From the NCBI RefSeq assembly GCF_000969905.1, contig NZ_CP009520.1:2356001-2420000 (forward strand): a DNA stretch of 64,000 nucleotides, given 5' to 3'. Below are positions 55,776-64,000 of this stretch, one piece after another; position 1 is the stretch's first letter, and each line of letters opens with the position of its first letter. The position numbers and the translations under genes are program-made. The stretch comes from Methanosarcina vacuolata Z-761 (GTDB taxonomy: Archaea > Halobacteriota > Methanosarcinia > Methanosarcinales > Methanosarcinaceae). The notes under the pieces were generated by a model. The model saw only the letters and a list, made by a program, of their open reading frames with translations. It had not been told where the DNA came from and did no database searches.

Positions 55776-57080
55776 ATGCAAAATTTTGACAACAGACAAA
55801 AATTGGAGCCCCTCCCCATGATCTGCAGTCACCACAATTTTTTTCAAAATGCCCCGGATTTAATCCCCAGAGAGATCTTCCCTTGCTGTTCCGTGGAAGG
55901 CAGTGAAATTAAACTCATCTCTGGACCCACTCATGCAGGTAAAACCACTTTCATGAGCCAGGTTGCCAGTAATATGGTTGGAGTAAAAATTTATATTGAT
56001 TTTGAAGATAGGCAGATACCGGAGCCGGTATCTGGAGATTTACAGGCTATTGAGGAGACTGCAGCCGAAATCCGCAAAAAAGAAACTGAAGACGGAGAAG
56101 GGCGAATTTTCTACTTTTTTGATGAAATCCAGAATCTTCAGGGTTGGGAGAACTGGGTTGACAGGCTTCACAGGCAGGGGGCAGAAATTTATCTAACTTC
56201 ATCGAGATCAAAATTAATAAATGAGTTTTCTTCCAGGTTTTCAGGTAGATGTAAAATTTTAAGGCTTTTTCCTTTCTCTTTCAGGGAATACCTGCAGATT
56301 AAAGGTAACAGAATAGCAGAGCCTAATTTTCTAACGCCATCAAGCAGTGATGAGCTATTATGCATGTTTTTGCAGTATTTCGAAAACGGTGGTTTTCCGG
56401 ATGTAATCAAAAAAGATGACATCAGTCTTTCCCGTAAATATTTTGAAGAAGAGTTGAAAAAAGGCGCTGCAGCCGGATATGATGTCCAGAAGTTAAAAAA
56501 GCTTGTCATATTTCTAATTTCGAACATGGCTTCGGAATATTCCCCCGACACCCTGAAAAAAATTAGTGGAATCGAAAGCGGGGAACTCATAAACACCTAT
56601 CTGGACTATCTAGAAGACATTTTCTTACTTTACAGGGTCCCAAAACTCAACAGCCTCCAGGAAAGCGGGAAGGAAAAAGACGTTCCCTGTAAGATTTATG
56701 CAGGCGATACCGGCCTTTTCAAAGCAGTATATCCCGGTTACCCCGACAGCCTTGGACTGAGATTTGAAAACCTTGTGTTCCTTGAACTGCTGAGAAGGGA
56801 AAAACAGGTATTCTACTTCCGGAACCAAAGAGAATGTGATTTTATCATTAAGGAAAAAGACAGCCAGAAAGTTTCGGCTGCAATTCAGATTTCGGTTTGC
56901 TTCGGAAACCCTGCAGTAATGGAAAGAGAAATTCTGGGGCTTACGGAAGCTATGGACGAGTACGGCCTTGAAGAGGGGCTTATTCTGACAATGGACGAAG
57001 AAGAGACCATTAGAGTTAATGGCAAAAACGGAAAAAAAATAGTCATGGTTAAATCAGTGTGGAAATGGATGCTGGAATAA
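55776..57080 (+). CDS. AAA ATPase with DUF4143 domain
   Basis: 434 residues. N-terminal P-loop ATPase with Walker A GPTHAGKTT (50-58) and Walker B IFYFFDEIQN, the AAA_14 pattern, then a helical winged region and a C-terminal DUF4143 domain with a restriction-nuclease-like core (LRFENLVFLELLRREKQVFY and NQRECDFI). Such ATPases are widespread stand-alone genes in archaea with no settled function; some families behave as accessory or mobile genes. There is little ribosome-binding sequence before ATG 55776; the message may be leaderless. Confidence 0.8.
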   Translation: MQNFDNRQKLEPLPMICSHHNFFQNAPDLIPREIFPCCSVEGSEIKLISGPTHAGKTTFMSQVASNMVGVKIYIDFEDRQIPEPVSGDLQAIEETAAEIRKKETEDGEGRIFYFFDEIQNLQGWENWVDRLHRQGAEIYLTSSRSKLINEFSSRFSGRCKILRLFPFSFREYLQIKGNRIAEPNFLTPSSSDELLCMFLQYFENGGFPDVIKKDDISLSRKYFEEELKKGAAAGYDVQKLKKLVIFLISNMASEYSPDTLKKISGIESGELINTYLDYLEDIFLLYRVPKLNSLQESGKEKDVPCKIYAGDTGLFKAVYPGYPDSLGLRFENLVFLELLRREKQVFYFRNQRECDFIIKEKDSQKVSAAIQISVCFGNPAVMEREILGLTEAMDEYGLEEGLILTMDEEETIRVNGKNGKKIVMVKSVWKWMLE

Positions 57081-57324
57081 AGAAAATAAAGAGCAAAAAG
57101 GCGACATTCATGTAAAATGTTATAATAACTCCCGAACCTGTGCTGAAATACGTAACAGAAGGTAAAAATGAAAAAAAACCGGAACGTGAATATTCCAAAC
57201 TTAATTTTCTATTCGGGACTTTTCCCGAAATCAGAAAGTCTTAAGGGAATAGTTCAGGTTCCTTTTATTCTGAGATCTCTGTTTGTATTTCGCTACTTTG
57301 ATTCTTGTTTTATACTTAAGTTTC

Positions 57325-58839
57325 TTACACTGAAATTTCACCAAGAATGACATCTTTTTCCGCAGCTTTTCCTTCTTTTGCTTCTCTCTGGGAATAAAAC
57401 CAGAGTGGGATGTAGAGACAAAGCACGAAAAAACCTACCCCTGTAGTAGCCCAGCCTAGTTCAAGGCTGTTGAGGTAAATTATCCCTACAAGAAAGAAGG
57501 GAACATTCAAAATTGCCGTTGCCAGTGCTACGTTTTTCCAGCCGCGTGGGGCTTTAAAGGGTCTTTCTAACCTTGAGAACTCAGGGTCATTCCTTACTTT
57601 GAAATACGTATAGAGACTGATTCCGTTAGCACACATATACCCGATTGCAGAAGCTGCAAGAATTGCAGTAGGATTTCCCAAAAGAATTAAACACATATTG
57701 AACATGGCATCTGCAGCCATTGCATTCATCGGGTGTCCGTGAGAGTTCAGTTTGCTTAGAAATGCGGGAAGATTGCCTTGAATTGACATTGAATAAATTG
57801 ACCTTGCCGAGGAGAGAAATGCAGTTTGGATAATCAGTAGCATGGCTCCGATAAGCATTATTATCGAGATGGAAGCCCCAAGAGAACCTAGAGAGATATT
57901 TGCAAGAGGAAGCATAGGAGACACAGGCTGGGCAATTACTTGATCAACTCCAAGAGTGCCTATTACAGATGTCTGAACCAGTATATAAAGCACAAGACAA
58001 ATTCCTCCGCAGACTAGTAGTGCTTTTGGAGTATCAGTATTAGGGTTCTTGTATTCTGGCCCGTAAATTGCTGCTGTTTCCCAGGCACAAGCACTCCATT
58101 CTGCCATTGCGAAAAGCCCGAAAATGATGAGTACATGTTGCAGGTCCCAGGTCCAGTCAACAGGGAACCAAGAGCCTGTGATATTAGCAATATGAAAGTC
58201 CCCTGTGAGGAATGGAGCAAGTGTAATAACCATAAGAGGAATCAAAGAGACTACCGCTAAGACGTACCCTGCTCTTGCTCCATTCTTGAGTCCTTTTGAA
58301 TTTATAACTGCAAGGGAGCCAAAAATAAATCCACCTACCAATAAGGAAAGGAAAGTCTTGGGGATTACGGCAAGGGCTGGTATCAAGCCCTGAAAGTAGT
58401 CCCCTATCAGGATCGCATAAATTGCAAGCACAGGACTCCAGCCGAACCAGTAACTCCAGGCGCTGAAACCACCTATGAATTTACCAAACTTAAATTTTCC
58501 TTGATTAATTTTATTCGAATTTGAGCCAAAAACGGTTTGGGTATAACCTGGCAAACCCGATGCCTTAGGAAAAACCGTTGCAAGCTCTCCGAATGCGAGG
58601 TTCTGGATAAAGCCGAGTAAAATAGTCAGGCCCCATAATATTATTGAAAAAGCCCAGACATAGCCTGTAAAGTAACCTATCGACGGTAGGATTAACAAAG
58701 GAACGCCAAGAGCTATTGCAAGCCCTTGCTTCCAGTCAATACTTCTTTCAAGCTCCTTTGGCTCGCAGTGTGCCCTGCTGCAATCTCCTGCTGGATTCAG
58801 GTCAGTTTGAGGATGGGAAGGATAATGGTCACTGCTCAT
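57325..58839 (-). CDS. APC-superfamily permease in the dimethylamine operon (probable methylamine permease)
   Basis: About 504 residues, start ATG 58839 behind AAAGGTGAT (the upstream ATG 58857 lacks a site). Twelve-odd hydrophobic segments, beginning GLAIALGVPLLILPSIGYFTG after a soluble N-terminus of about 45 residues. It has the AFGELATVFPKASGLPGYTQ motif of amino-acid/polyamine permeases. It directly follows mtbC-mtbB (23 nt gap after mtbB), and methylamine operons of Methanosarcina typically contain such a permease, so dimethylamine uptake is the likely role. Substrate is inference. Confidence 0.85.
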   Translation of the reverse strand: MSSDHYPSHPQTDLNPAGDCSRAHCEPKELERSIDWKQGLAIALGVPLLILPSIGYFTGYVWAFSIILWGLTILLGFIQNLAFGELATVFPKASGLPGYTQTVFGSNSNKINQGKFKFGKFIGGFSAWSYWFGWSPVLAIYAILIGDYFQGLIPALAVIPKTFLSLLVGGFIFGSLAVINSKGLKNGARAGYVLAVVSLIPLMVITLAPFLTGDFHIANITGSWFPVDWTWDLQHVLIIFGLFAMAEWSACAWETAAIYGPEYKNPNTDTPKALLVCGGICLVLYILVQTSVIGTLGVDQVIAQPVSPMLPLANISLGSLGASISIIMLIGAMLLIIQTAFLSSARSIYSMSIQGNLPAFLSKLNSHGHPMNAMAADAMFNMCLILLGNPTAILAASAIGYMCANGISLYTYFKVRNDPEFSRLERPFKAPRGWKNVALATAILNVPFFLVGIIYLNSLELGWATTGVGFFVLCLYIPLWFYSQREAKEGKAAEKDVILGEISV

Positions 58840-58862
58840 AAAATCACCTTTATTCAAATTTT

Positions 58863-60266
58863 TCAGGCAATCTGCTTTCTGAATAGGTTGCAGGAATTAA
58901 TTTTAATGTCGAGCAACTTTTCAATGTTCATTTTTGCAGCAATACCTTTTGCAGCGCCTGGTACTGACGTTATAACTCCGATATCTAGTTCCTCACGCAG
59001 CTCGCGCATAACGTGCTCGTCCACAAGGTCCATCTTGGCGACCCCGAGTTTTTTTGCGACGTACTCTTTTGCCTCGCCTATGCGCATATTTTTTGAGAAC
59101 TCCATCCTTGCAACAAGGTCACCTGCAGCCCTAATTCCAGTCATACCTGAAGCCATTATGTGGGAAATCGGCATACCCATCGGGTCGCCGACTCCTATCT
59201 ATATGCCGTCGACGCCTGCAATTTCGACCATCGCCTTGCTTGCTCTGGTAACCGCATCAATCGGAGGAGTTTCAAGCATTGGAATTCCGCCAACTCCCAT
59301 TCCCATATTTACGTGACAGGGGATCGGAGACGCTTCGACTGCAGCTTTGATGAAAGTAACTGCACGAGCAAGGTTCCAGGCTGAGGTCTTACTGGTATTG
59401 GTGTTGCATACTGGTCCGAAAACATTTGCTCCGGCTTTTGCAATAAGCGGAGCCTGTTCATGCGGCCATAAACCTGCGAGCCGCATTCCATCATACTCCA
59501 GTTCTCCGTGCATACCTAGCACCATCTCGCCAGCCATGCCTGCTTCAATGTACATATCAGGGAACTCTTTTCTAAGGGCCTGGATTGCATAAAGTGTGCC
59601 GTACATATCTCCATCGCCTGCCGCGCCGGTTGTATCAAAGTTAACGCCGTCAGCCCCGGAGGCAAAAAGTTTCTGCATGACCCAGACCGTGTCTCTGGTA
59701 AGGTGTTCGGCAGCGTGTTCCATGGATTCTTTTGCCTTATCAATCTTGAATAGCTTCATAAGGTCGCCAGGGTTCTCAAAAGGCCCATCAGGGGTGTAAT
59801 AAAGTCCCATATTGGGCATCGCCCCATAAAACAACGGAATGATCATGTTTTGCTGACAGACTTCCATTGCTTGACACTCGTTTGATACAACAGGTTTTAC
59901 CGGCTTGAAACTGTAATCAATGTGCCCGAGTTCCATCGTGTCGGCACCAAAAGCACGCTCGTGCATCATGCAGCCAACTAAACGGCTGGAAGGAATGCCA
60001 ACTCCACTGTTGCCCTGATCACCATCAAGCCTGATAGTACCAATGTCGTGTGTTACAGGAATTTCCATACCCTGTTCGACGCTCACAGCCTTGCCGGGCA
60101 TGGTAAGGATCTCTGCAAGCTTGTCCATTTCATTGGCGCTCAGGGTAGGGATCTCGCCAAGGTCGGCAGCGTTTGCAGTACCGGCTTCGATTTCCTCCAT
60201 TATTTTTTCTTTGGTAAGGAAGACACGTTTCCCGTCTCCCATTCTCAAAGCGTATTCGGTTGCCAT
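58863..60266 (-). CDS. mtbB: Dimethylamine methyltransferase MtbB (pyrrolysine protein)
   Basis: 467 residues with one in-frame amber codon at 59199-59201 (residue 356, pyrrolysine), between EIAGVDGI and IGVGDPMG. Length and Pyl356 match MtbB. It transfers a methyl group from dimethylamine to the Co(I) of MtbC. N-terminus [20 protein letters not shown] and [20 protein letters not shown] are family-typical. ATG follows AAAGGAGAATC. It lies between mtbC and the permease on minus. A naive call would split it into 355- and ~105-residue proteins. Confidence 0.96.
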
Positions 60267-60329
60267 TTTTATGATTCTCCTTTTGACAAACTTAGTTTAG
60301 ATGATATCGATTTTATTGAGAGTTGAGGC

Positions 60330-60974
60330 TCATAGCAGCAGTTCTTTTGCTTTTGCCACGGCTTCGCTTGCGTTTTCAGCATAGCAGTCTGCACCGATTT
60401 TGTCAGCCCAGGACTGGGTTGCAGGGGCTCCGCCTACCATAACCTTTACTTTGCCTCTGAGCCCTTCTTCCTTGAGGAGTTCAATTACCTCCCTCTGCCC
60501 CTGAAGGGTCGTCGTCATAAGGGCGGAAATGCCGATCATATCAGCATTGACTTCCTTTGCCTTTTCTACGAAATTCCTTGTAGGCACATCCCTGCCAAGA
60601 TCATAAACTTCAAAACCTGAGGACTGGAGCATAGTAGAGACTATTGACTTGCCGATATCGTGGACGTCGCCCTCGACAGTTCCGTTTACGATAACCCCCA
60701 GTTTCTTTTCCTGTGTGCCTGCTGGCAAATCTTCTTCAAGCAGCTTTACCCCGGCAGTCATTGCGTCGGCTGCCATCATCACATGGGGCAGGAAAAGTTT
60801 CCCTCTCTCAAAAAGAGTTCCTACCTGGTTCATGCCTGACGAGAGCCCTTTTTCTATGATCTCTTCTGGGGGGAGCTTTAACTTCGCTTTTCCTACCGTT
60901 TCGATTACTTTTTCCTTTTTACAGGAGATTACCGCATCAGCAATCTCGAGGAGTAATCCTTCTGTATCTGCCAT
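60330..60974 (-). CDS. mtbC: Dimethylamine corrinoid protein MtbC
   Basis: 214 residues from ATG 60974 (ADTEGLLLEIADAV), the usual start; an in-frame ATG at 60989 adds five residues. Helical domain FLPHVMMAADAMTAGV, then the B12 motif GDVHDIGKS (Asp103, His105, Gly108) and ISALMTTTLQGQREV. First gene of mtbC-mtbB-permease. Paralogous to MtmC at 47136. A candidate TATA box lies at 61060-61074. Confidence 0.94.
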   Translation of the reverse strand: MADTEGLLLEIADAVISCKKEKVIETVGKAKLKLPPEEIIEKGLSSGMNQVGTLFERGKLFLPHVMMAADAMTAGVKLLEEDLPAGTQEKKLGVIVNGTVEGDVHDIGKSIVSTMLQSSGFEVYDLGRDVPTRNFVEKAKEVNADMIGISALMTTTLQGQREVIELLKEEGLRGKVKVMVGGAPATQSWADKIGADCYAENASEAVAKAKELLL

Positions 60975-61059
60975 TTTTTTCGGTCCCATTTTTATTTGGA
61001 AGTAGTTGACGTTTTTCTTTATGATTATTCGGAAGACGGTAAGTTAGTTCCTACTAATG

Positions 61060-61074
61060 TTATATATATTTTTC
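61060..61074 (-). promoter_or_regulatory. Candidate TATA box of the mtbC-mtbB-permease operon
   Basis: AAAATATATATAACA on minus, about 85-100 nt before mtbC ATG 60974, giving an expected leader of about 60 nt. Confidence 0.5.
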
Positions 61075-61325
61075 TAAAATTATATAATAAGGTCTTAAAA
61101 ATATAAAGGAGACTATAAAATAACGGCAAATATGAATGTCAAAATTTTTCATAAAGAGTTTAACTTTCTAAAATAAGACAAAGTTCAAAAAAGCTTTGAT
61201 ACTAAAAAATTTTGGAAATTTGTACTGTTAATATATCTTCAGCTTAGCATTCTTCAGTGACATTATCTTTCCAGAGATCAAGTATATATTTCATTATCAA
61301 AAATAGGAGTATTAGGGGGAGTGAA

Positions 61326-61399
61326 GAAAATAGCGTACTATTCTTAAGATAAGGGGACCTGAAGATTCTTTCTGGAAGAGAACAGAATACGCTATTTTT
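61326..61399. other. Inverted repeat with ~50-nt loop in the mtbC upstream region
   Basis: GAAAATAGCGTA (61326-61337) and TACGCTATTTTTC (61388-61400) are complementary with one bulge. It could be a small element or an RNA stem in the divergent promoter region between mtbC and the methyltransferase. Confidence 0.45.
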
Positions 61400-61526
61400 C
61401 TATTTAATAAATTAATTGGAAGTCTCTGCTACTTCATTACAAATTATGTAATTGATAAATAGCATAGTTGTTAAAATATAAATTAAAAATTATATGTAGT
61501 AAAGAATTAGATCAGGGGGAAGAGGC

Positions 61527-62276
61527 ATGGAAGTAGAAAGTAGAAAAAAGATGAAAAAAACACATATGGGGCCAAAGAATACTTGGGAAGGCTTTTTTAA
61601 AGATAAGACACACGGAGGGCACAGATATTCGTCTGAGGAGTTTCTTGCTATGGAAGCCAGGGAAAAACTATTCCACCTCGACGGAGGCAAAACGCTGCTT
61701 GACTTCGGGTGTGGTTCTGCAGAACTCCTGACCTACTATGCTCCTGAATATGACCAGCTTTTAGGAGTAGACTTTTCCCCATCCATGCTTGGAGAAGCAA
61801 GTAAAAGAATCAGTCAAAGAAAATGTAATAATATTGACCTTATACTTGCTGACCATGAGACACTCTGGGAAAACCTTGACTCAAACTTTGATCGAATAAC
61901 TGCAGCCGGAGTGATTCAGTACTTAACGTTTCAAGAAATTGATGACTTTATTGCTAAGGCATCAGAGTATCTCAGTACAGACGGTAAAATAGTATTTTTT
62001 GACATACTGGACCCGCGATTATACCCATTGTGGAAACTAGGAGTATTTGCACCGAATGCAGGGCTTTTAAAAGCTTTGTACCGAGTAGGTTGCGATTTTC
62101 AGAGTTCAATATTGTCGGCCTTAAAAAACCGTCCGAGAAACATTTACGGTTTTACCCACAACCCTTACAAAATCCAGAAAATTGCGAACAAACACGATTT
62201 AGAGATGCGCTATATACAATCAATGTACTATGAATATAAGTATCATGCAATAATGGGTCGTGTCCCCGAATTATAG
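61527..62276 (+). CDS. Class I SAM-dependent methyltransferase, 3' end altered by MITE insertion
   Basis: 249 residues. The Rossmann motif I LLDFGCGSAELL (57-68) is followed by LGVDFSPSMLGEASKRI and VIQYLTFQEIDDFIAKASEY. ATG follows a GGGGGAAGAGGC site. The final residues MGRVPEL and the TAG stop are partly read from the family 3 element inserted at 62255. Without the element the gene would continue ATG TTT CGG ACT TAA, ending IMFRT. The core fold is intact, so the enzyme may still work; substrate unknown. Confidence 0.85.
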   Translation: MEVESRKKMKKTHMGPKNTWEGFFKDKTHGGHRYSSEEFLAMEAREKLFHLDGGKTLLDFGCGSAELLTYYAPEYDQLLGVDFSPSMLGEASKRISQRKCNNIDLILADHETLWENLDSNFDRITAAGVIQYLTFQEIDDFIAKASEYLSTDGKIVFFDILDPRLYPLWKLGVFAPNAGLLKALYRVGCDFQSSILSALKNRPRNIYGFTHNPYKIQKIANKHDLEMRYIQSMYYEYKYHAIMGRVPEL

Positions 62277-62371
62277 ATCAATTCCGAAAAAGCGAGTACA
62301 TCCCACGCATTTAATGAATATATTGAGAGACTCTTGCGCTTTCGGTTTTCAATGATTCAAACCCACGACCC
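62255..62371. mobile_element. MITE-like element, family 3 (117 bp, 6-bp target duplication) inserted in a gene end
   Basis: Ends GGGTCGTG and CACGACCC; flanks AATAAT (62249-62254) and AATAAT (62372-62377). Inverted similarity continues weakly inward (GAATTAT against GAATCAT). Internal sequence with GATCAATTCCGAAAAAGC also occurs at 17978. Non-coding. Confidence 0.85.
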
Positions 62372-62535
62372 AATAATGTTTCGGACTTAAAAGGATGAAC
62401 TGAAAAAGGCAAATGAATTCCTAAAAAGTGGAAGAAACTTTACCTTCTTATTCCAGCTTGCCTGCAGTACCCAGATTTTCCTGATTATGTATTATCTTCG
62501 GTTGTATCTCTTGACTCATGGCGACGACCTCGTTT

Positions 62536-64000
62536 TCAGCTTAAACTTATTCCACCAGCTATTTTTTCTGCTTTCTGTGCTTTTTCTTGGAACTCTTTGA
62601 TTTTTGTCATTGAGTATCCACATAACTCTTCATATACCTTTTCAATATTTTTATTCTCGCTATTTGCTAATGCTTCTGCTTCGCTTTTGCAGTCGCAGAT
62701 TTTCTCAAATACATCATTTGGATTACAGTTTTTCAGGTCATCAATATTTCTTATATCTGCGAAATAATAAAGTTTGAATGCCAGATCTCTGCCCATTCCT
62801 AGTTCTTTGACTAATTCTGATTTCTCATCCATTCCCTTGTATTCTTGTGCCATTTTTACATACATTCTAATGGACTCAATTAAATAAGATTTTTCAGCAG
62901 GAAGATCTGCTCCTTCTAGGTCTCGGATATTACTGTTAAATTTATTAAACAGATACTTAGGATTACAAAATGCAAGTTCATCTATTTTTCGTATTTTCGC
63001 ATTGTACAGCCTATATGCAACCTCTTCGTCAAGTCCCAGTTTTTTGACAAAGTCAGAATTTTTAACCTCATTTTGGATTCTGGATTCAAACTCAATCTTT
63101 TTATCCCCTGGGAGAAACTTTTGAACCCATGCATATATCCATTCTTCTATTGTTTTGGTGAATGCACCAACAATAAAAGAAAATACGAATACAAAAAAAT
63201 GATTTATATCCTTTAGATCTCCTGCCATATTTATATGTAAGAGGTAAATCAACAAGTAAAAACCTATGATCGCTATAAAAGGTGCAATAAGGAATCTCCG
63301 GAGGTACGACCAGACTTTGCTTAATTTTTCGTACTCCGGAATAAGGTAACTGAAATTCTGTTCGATGCTTAAAAGACTGTAAGAGATAATACCAATGAGC
63401 GAGGCAGTTATTATATAGACAGGGAACTTTAAATCCTCAATTCCATTAAAGGTAACATATTGTATTTTATAATAATAAAAATAAACCAGTATGGCAGGCC
63501 ATATAAGTAGGGCGCCAATTATGTTAATACTTCTTGCCTTGAAAAGAAAGTTCTCTTCTATATTTCTATCTAGTTTTGTATCATCCTCTATTTTTGTATA
63601 TTTATTATAAGCAACGTATAATAATAGCAGGTGTATTAATAAAATAGTAACTAAAATTACTAAAATGTATTCGAGTACTAAAATATATTTAGTAAAATTT
63701 GATAACACTATTATAAAATATATTAATAATATCGCATCAAGTAATAAAACAAAATTTAATTTTCTATTTTTAGAGTCTAGTTCTTTGATCTCATAATACA
63801 ACTCGTATAATAAAAGCAGGAGTACTAACGGAATCGATAAAAGTACTAGATTACTTTTGGTAGATCCTATTAATAATATCACAGCTAATAACAATAATAA
63901 CATAAGTAACACAAAACAAGAAGTTAATTCAGGGAAATATCTGCATACCCAGCCTAAAAAAAGAAAACACCCAAAAAAAAGTGGTAATAGAAGAGCCCAT
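62536..64000 (-). CDS. Multi-pass membrane protein with two C-terminal HhH-like repeats (5' end beyond window)
   Basis: The minus-strand frame stays open to the right edge (residues such as LFFGCFLFLGWVCRYFPELT precede the first Met at 63912), so the N-terminus is outside. At least eight hydrophobic segments are followed by a cytoplasmic C-terminus with two copies of a ~35-residue unit: KKLGLDEEVAYRLYNAKIRK then IDELAFCNPKYLF, and KELGMGRDLAFKLYYFADIR then NIDDLKNCNPNDVF. These resemble the DUF4332-like helix-hairpin-helix fold. It ends in a coiled-coil KIKEFQEKAQKAEKIAGG. Function unknown. Confidence 0.7.
   Translation of the reverse strand, partial: WALLLPLFFGCFLFLGWVCRYFPELTSCFVLLMLLLLLAVILLIGSTKSNLVLLSIPLVLLLLLYELYYEIKELDSKNRKLNFVLLLDAILLIYFIIVLSNFTKYILVLEYILVILVTILLIHLLLLYVAYNKYTKIEDDTKLDRNIEENFLFKARSINIIGALLIWPAILVYFYYYKIQYVTFNGIEDLKFPVYIITASLIGIISYSLLSIEQNFSYLIPEYEKLSKVWSYLRRFLIAPFIAIIGFYLLIYLLHINMAGDLKDINHFFVFVFSFIVGAFTKTIEEWIYAWVQKFLPGDKKIEFESRIQNEVKNSDFVKKLGLDEEVAYRLYNAKIRKIDELAFCNPKYLFNKFNSNIRDLEGADLPAEKSYLIESIRMYVKMAQEYKGMDEKSELVKELGMGRDLAFKLYYFADIRNIDDLKNCNPNDVFEKICDCKSEAEALANSENKNIEKVYEELCGYSMTKIKEFQEKAQKAEKIAGGISLS

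Noticed and set aside
57168-57350. 60-codon plus-strand frame before the permease gene
   Set aside because: It overlaps the 3' end of the permease on the other strand and has no start signal or family.
58863-59180. A separate ~105-residue protein downstream of mtbB
   Set aside because: It is the part of MtbB after the pyrrolysine codon at 59199-59201.

Overview
The window is chromosomal DNA of a methanogenic archaeon of the genus Methanosarcina. The evidence is a monomethylamine methyltransferase and a dimethylamine methyltransferase that are both interrupted by a single in-frame amber codon at the pyrrolysine position, their cognate corrinoid proteins, archaeal aIF1A, a GHMP-type archaeal shikimate kinase, 6-phospho-3-hexuloisomerase, and many secreted YVTN/PKD and NosD-like beta-helix proteins. 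I cannot fix the species. No rRNA, tRNA or CRISPR array was recognised.

Layout. 1-0.75 kb: C-terminal end of a type I restriction HsdR subunit. 1.0-2.6 kb (minus): aroK-aroQ-purE. 2.7-8.2 kb (plus): an AbrB-PhoU regulator, an Era-like GTPase with a DUF2073 partner, hxlB and an aminotransferase. 8.3-17.4 kb: surface proteins (NosD-like and two tandemly duplicated YVTN-PKD proteins), a CcdA-like membrane protein and a PepD dipeptidase. 18.2-25.8 kb (plus): a compact MoxR/DUF58/VWA operon. 26.6-35.6 kb: a beta-helix protein, an aldo-keto reductase, a decayed flavoredoxin, a secreted coiled-coil protein, a HEAT-repeat zinc-ribbon protein, a decayed transposase and a lipoprotein. 35.9-39.1 kb: an aldehyde dehydrogenase homologue lacking its catalytic cysteine, then an acetolactate-synthase-like enzyme. 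39.5-44.3 kb (minus): two aIF1A paralogues interleaved with three intact and one broken copy of a tiny RGG/CxxC-x17-CxxC zinc protein. 45-49.2 kb (plus): a phytoene-desaturase-like oxidoreductase and mtmC-mtmB. 49.9-55.1 kb: three paralogues of an unrecognised helical-repeat family around a NosD-thioredoxin fusion. 55.8-61 kb: an AAA/DUF4143 ATPase and, on minus, mtbC-mtbB-permease. The right end has a SAM methyltransferase whose 3' end was rewritten by a small mobile element, and a membrane protein running off the window.

Most interesting system: the four RGG/CxxC-x17-CxxC copies share the same promoter-like motif about 100 nt upstream and a leader ending in a small hairpin whose 3' arm runs into the Shine-Dalgarno sequence. 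The hairpin shows a compensatory base change between copies. With two aIF1A genes started by TTG and by CTG in the same block, this looks like a translation-related, leader-controlled module, possibly responding to temperature or stress (inference).

The window is also rich in small non-autonomous elements (three terminal-inverted-repeat families, two with clean target duplications) and in minisatellites. Units inside genes are multiples of 3 bp; units outside genes are often 11, 14, 22 or 23 bp. Several frames (AbrB-PhoU, aIF1A copy 2, two helical-repeat paralogues) have no ATG/GTG/TTG where homology says they should begin.
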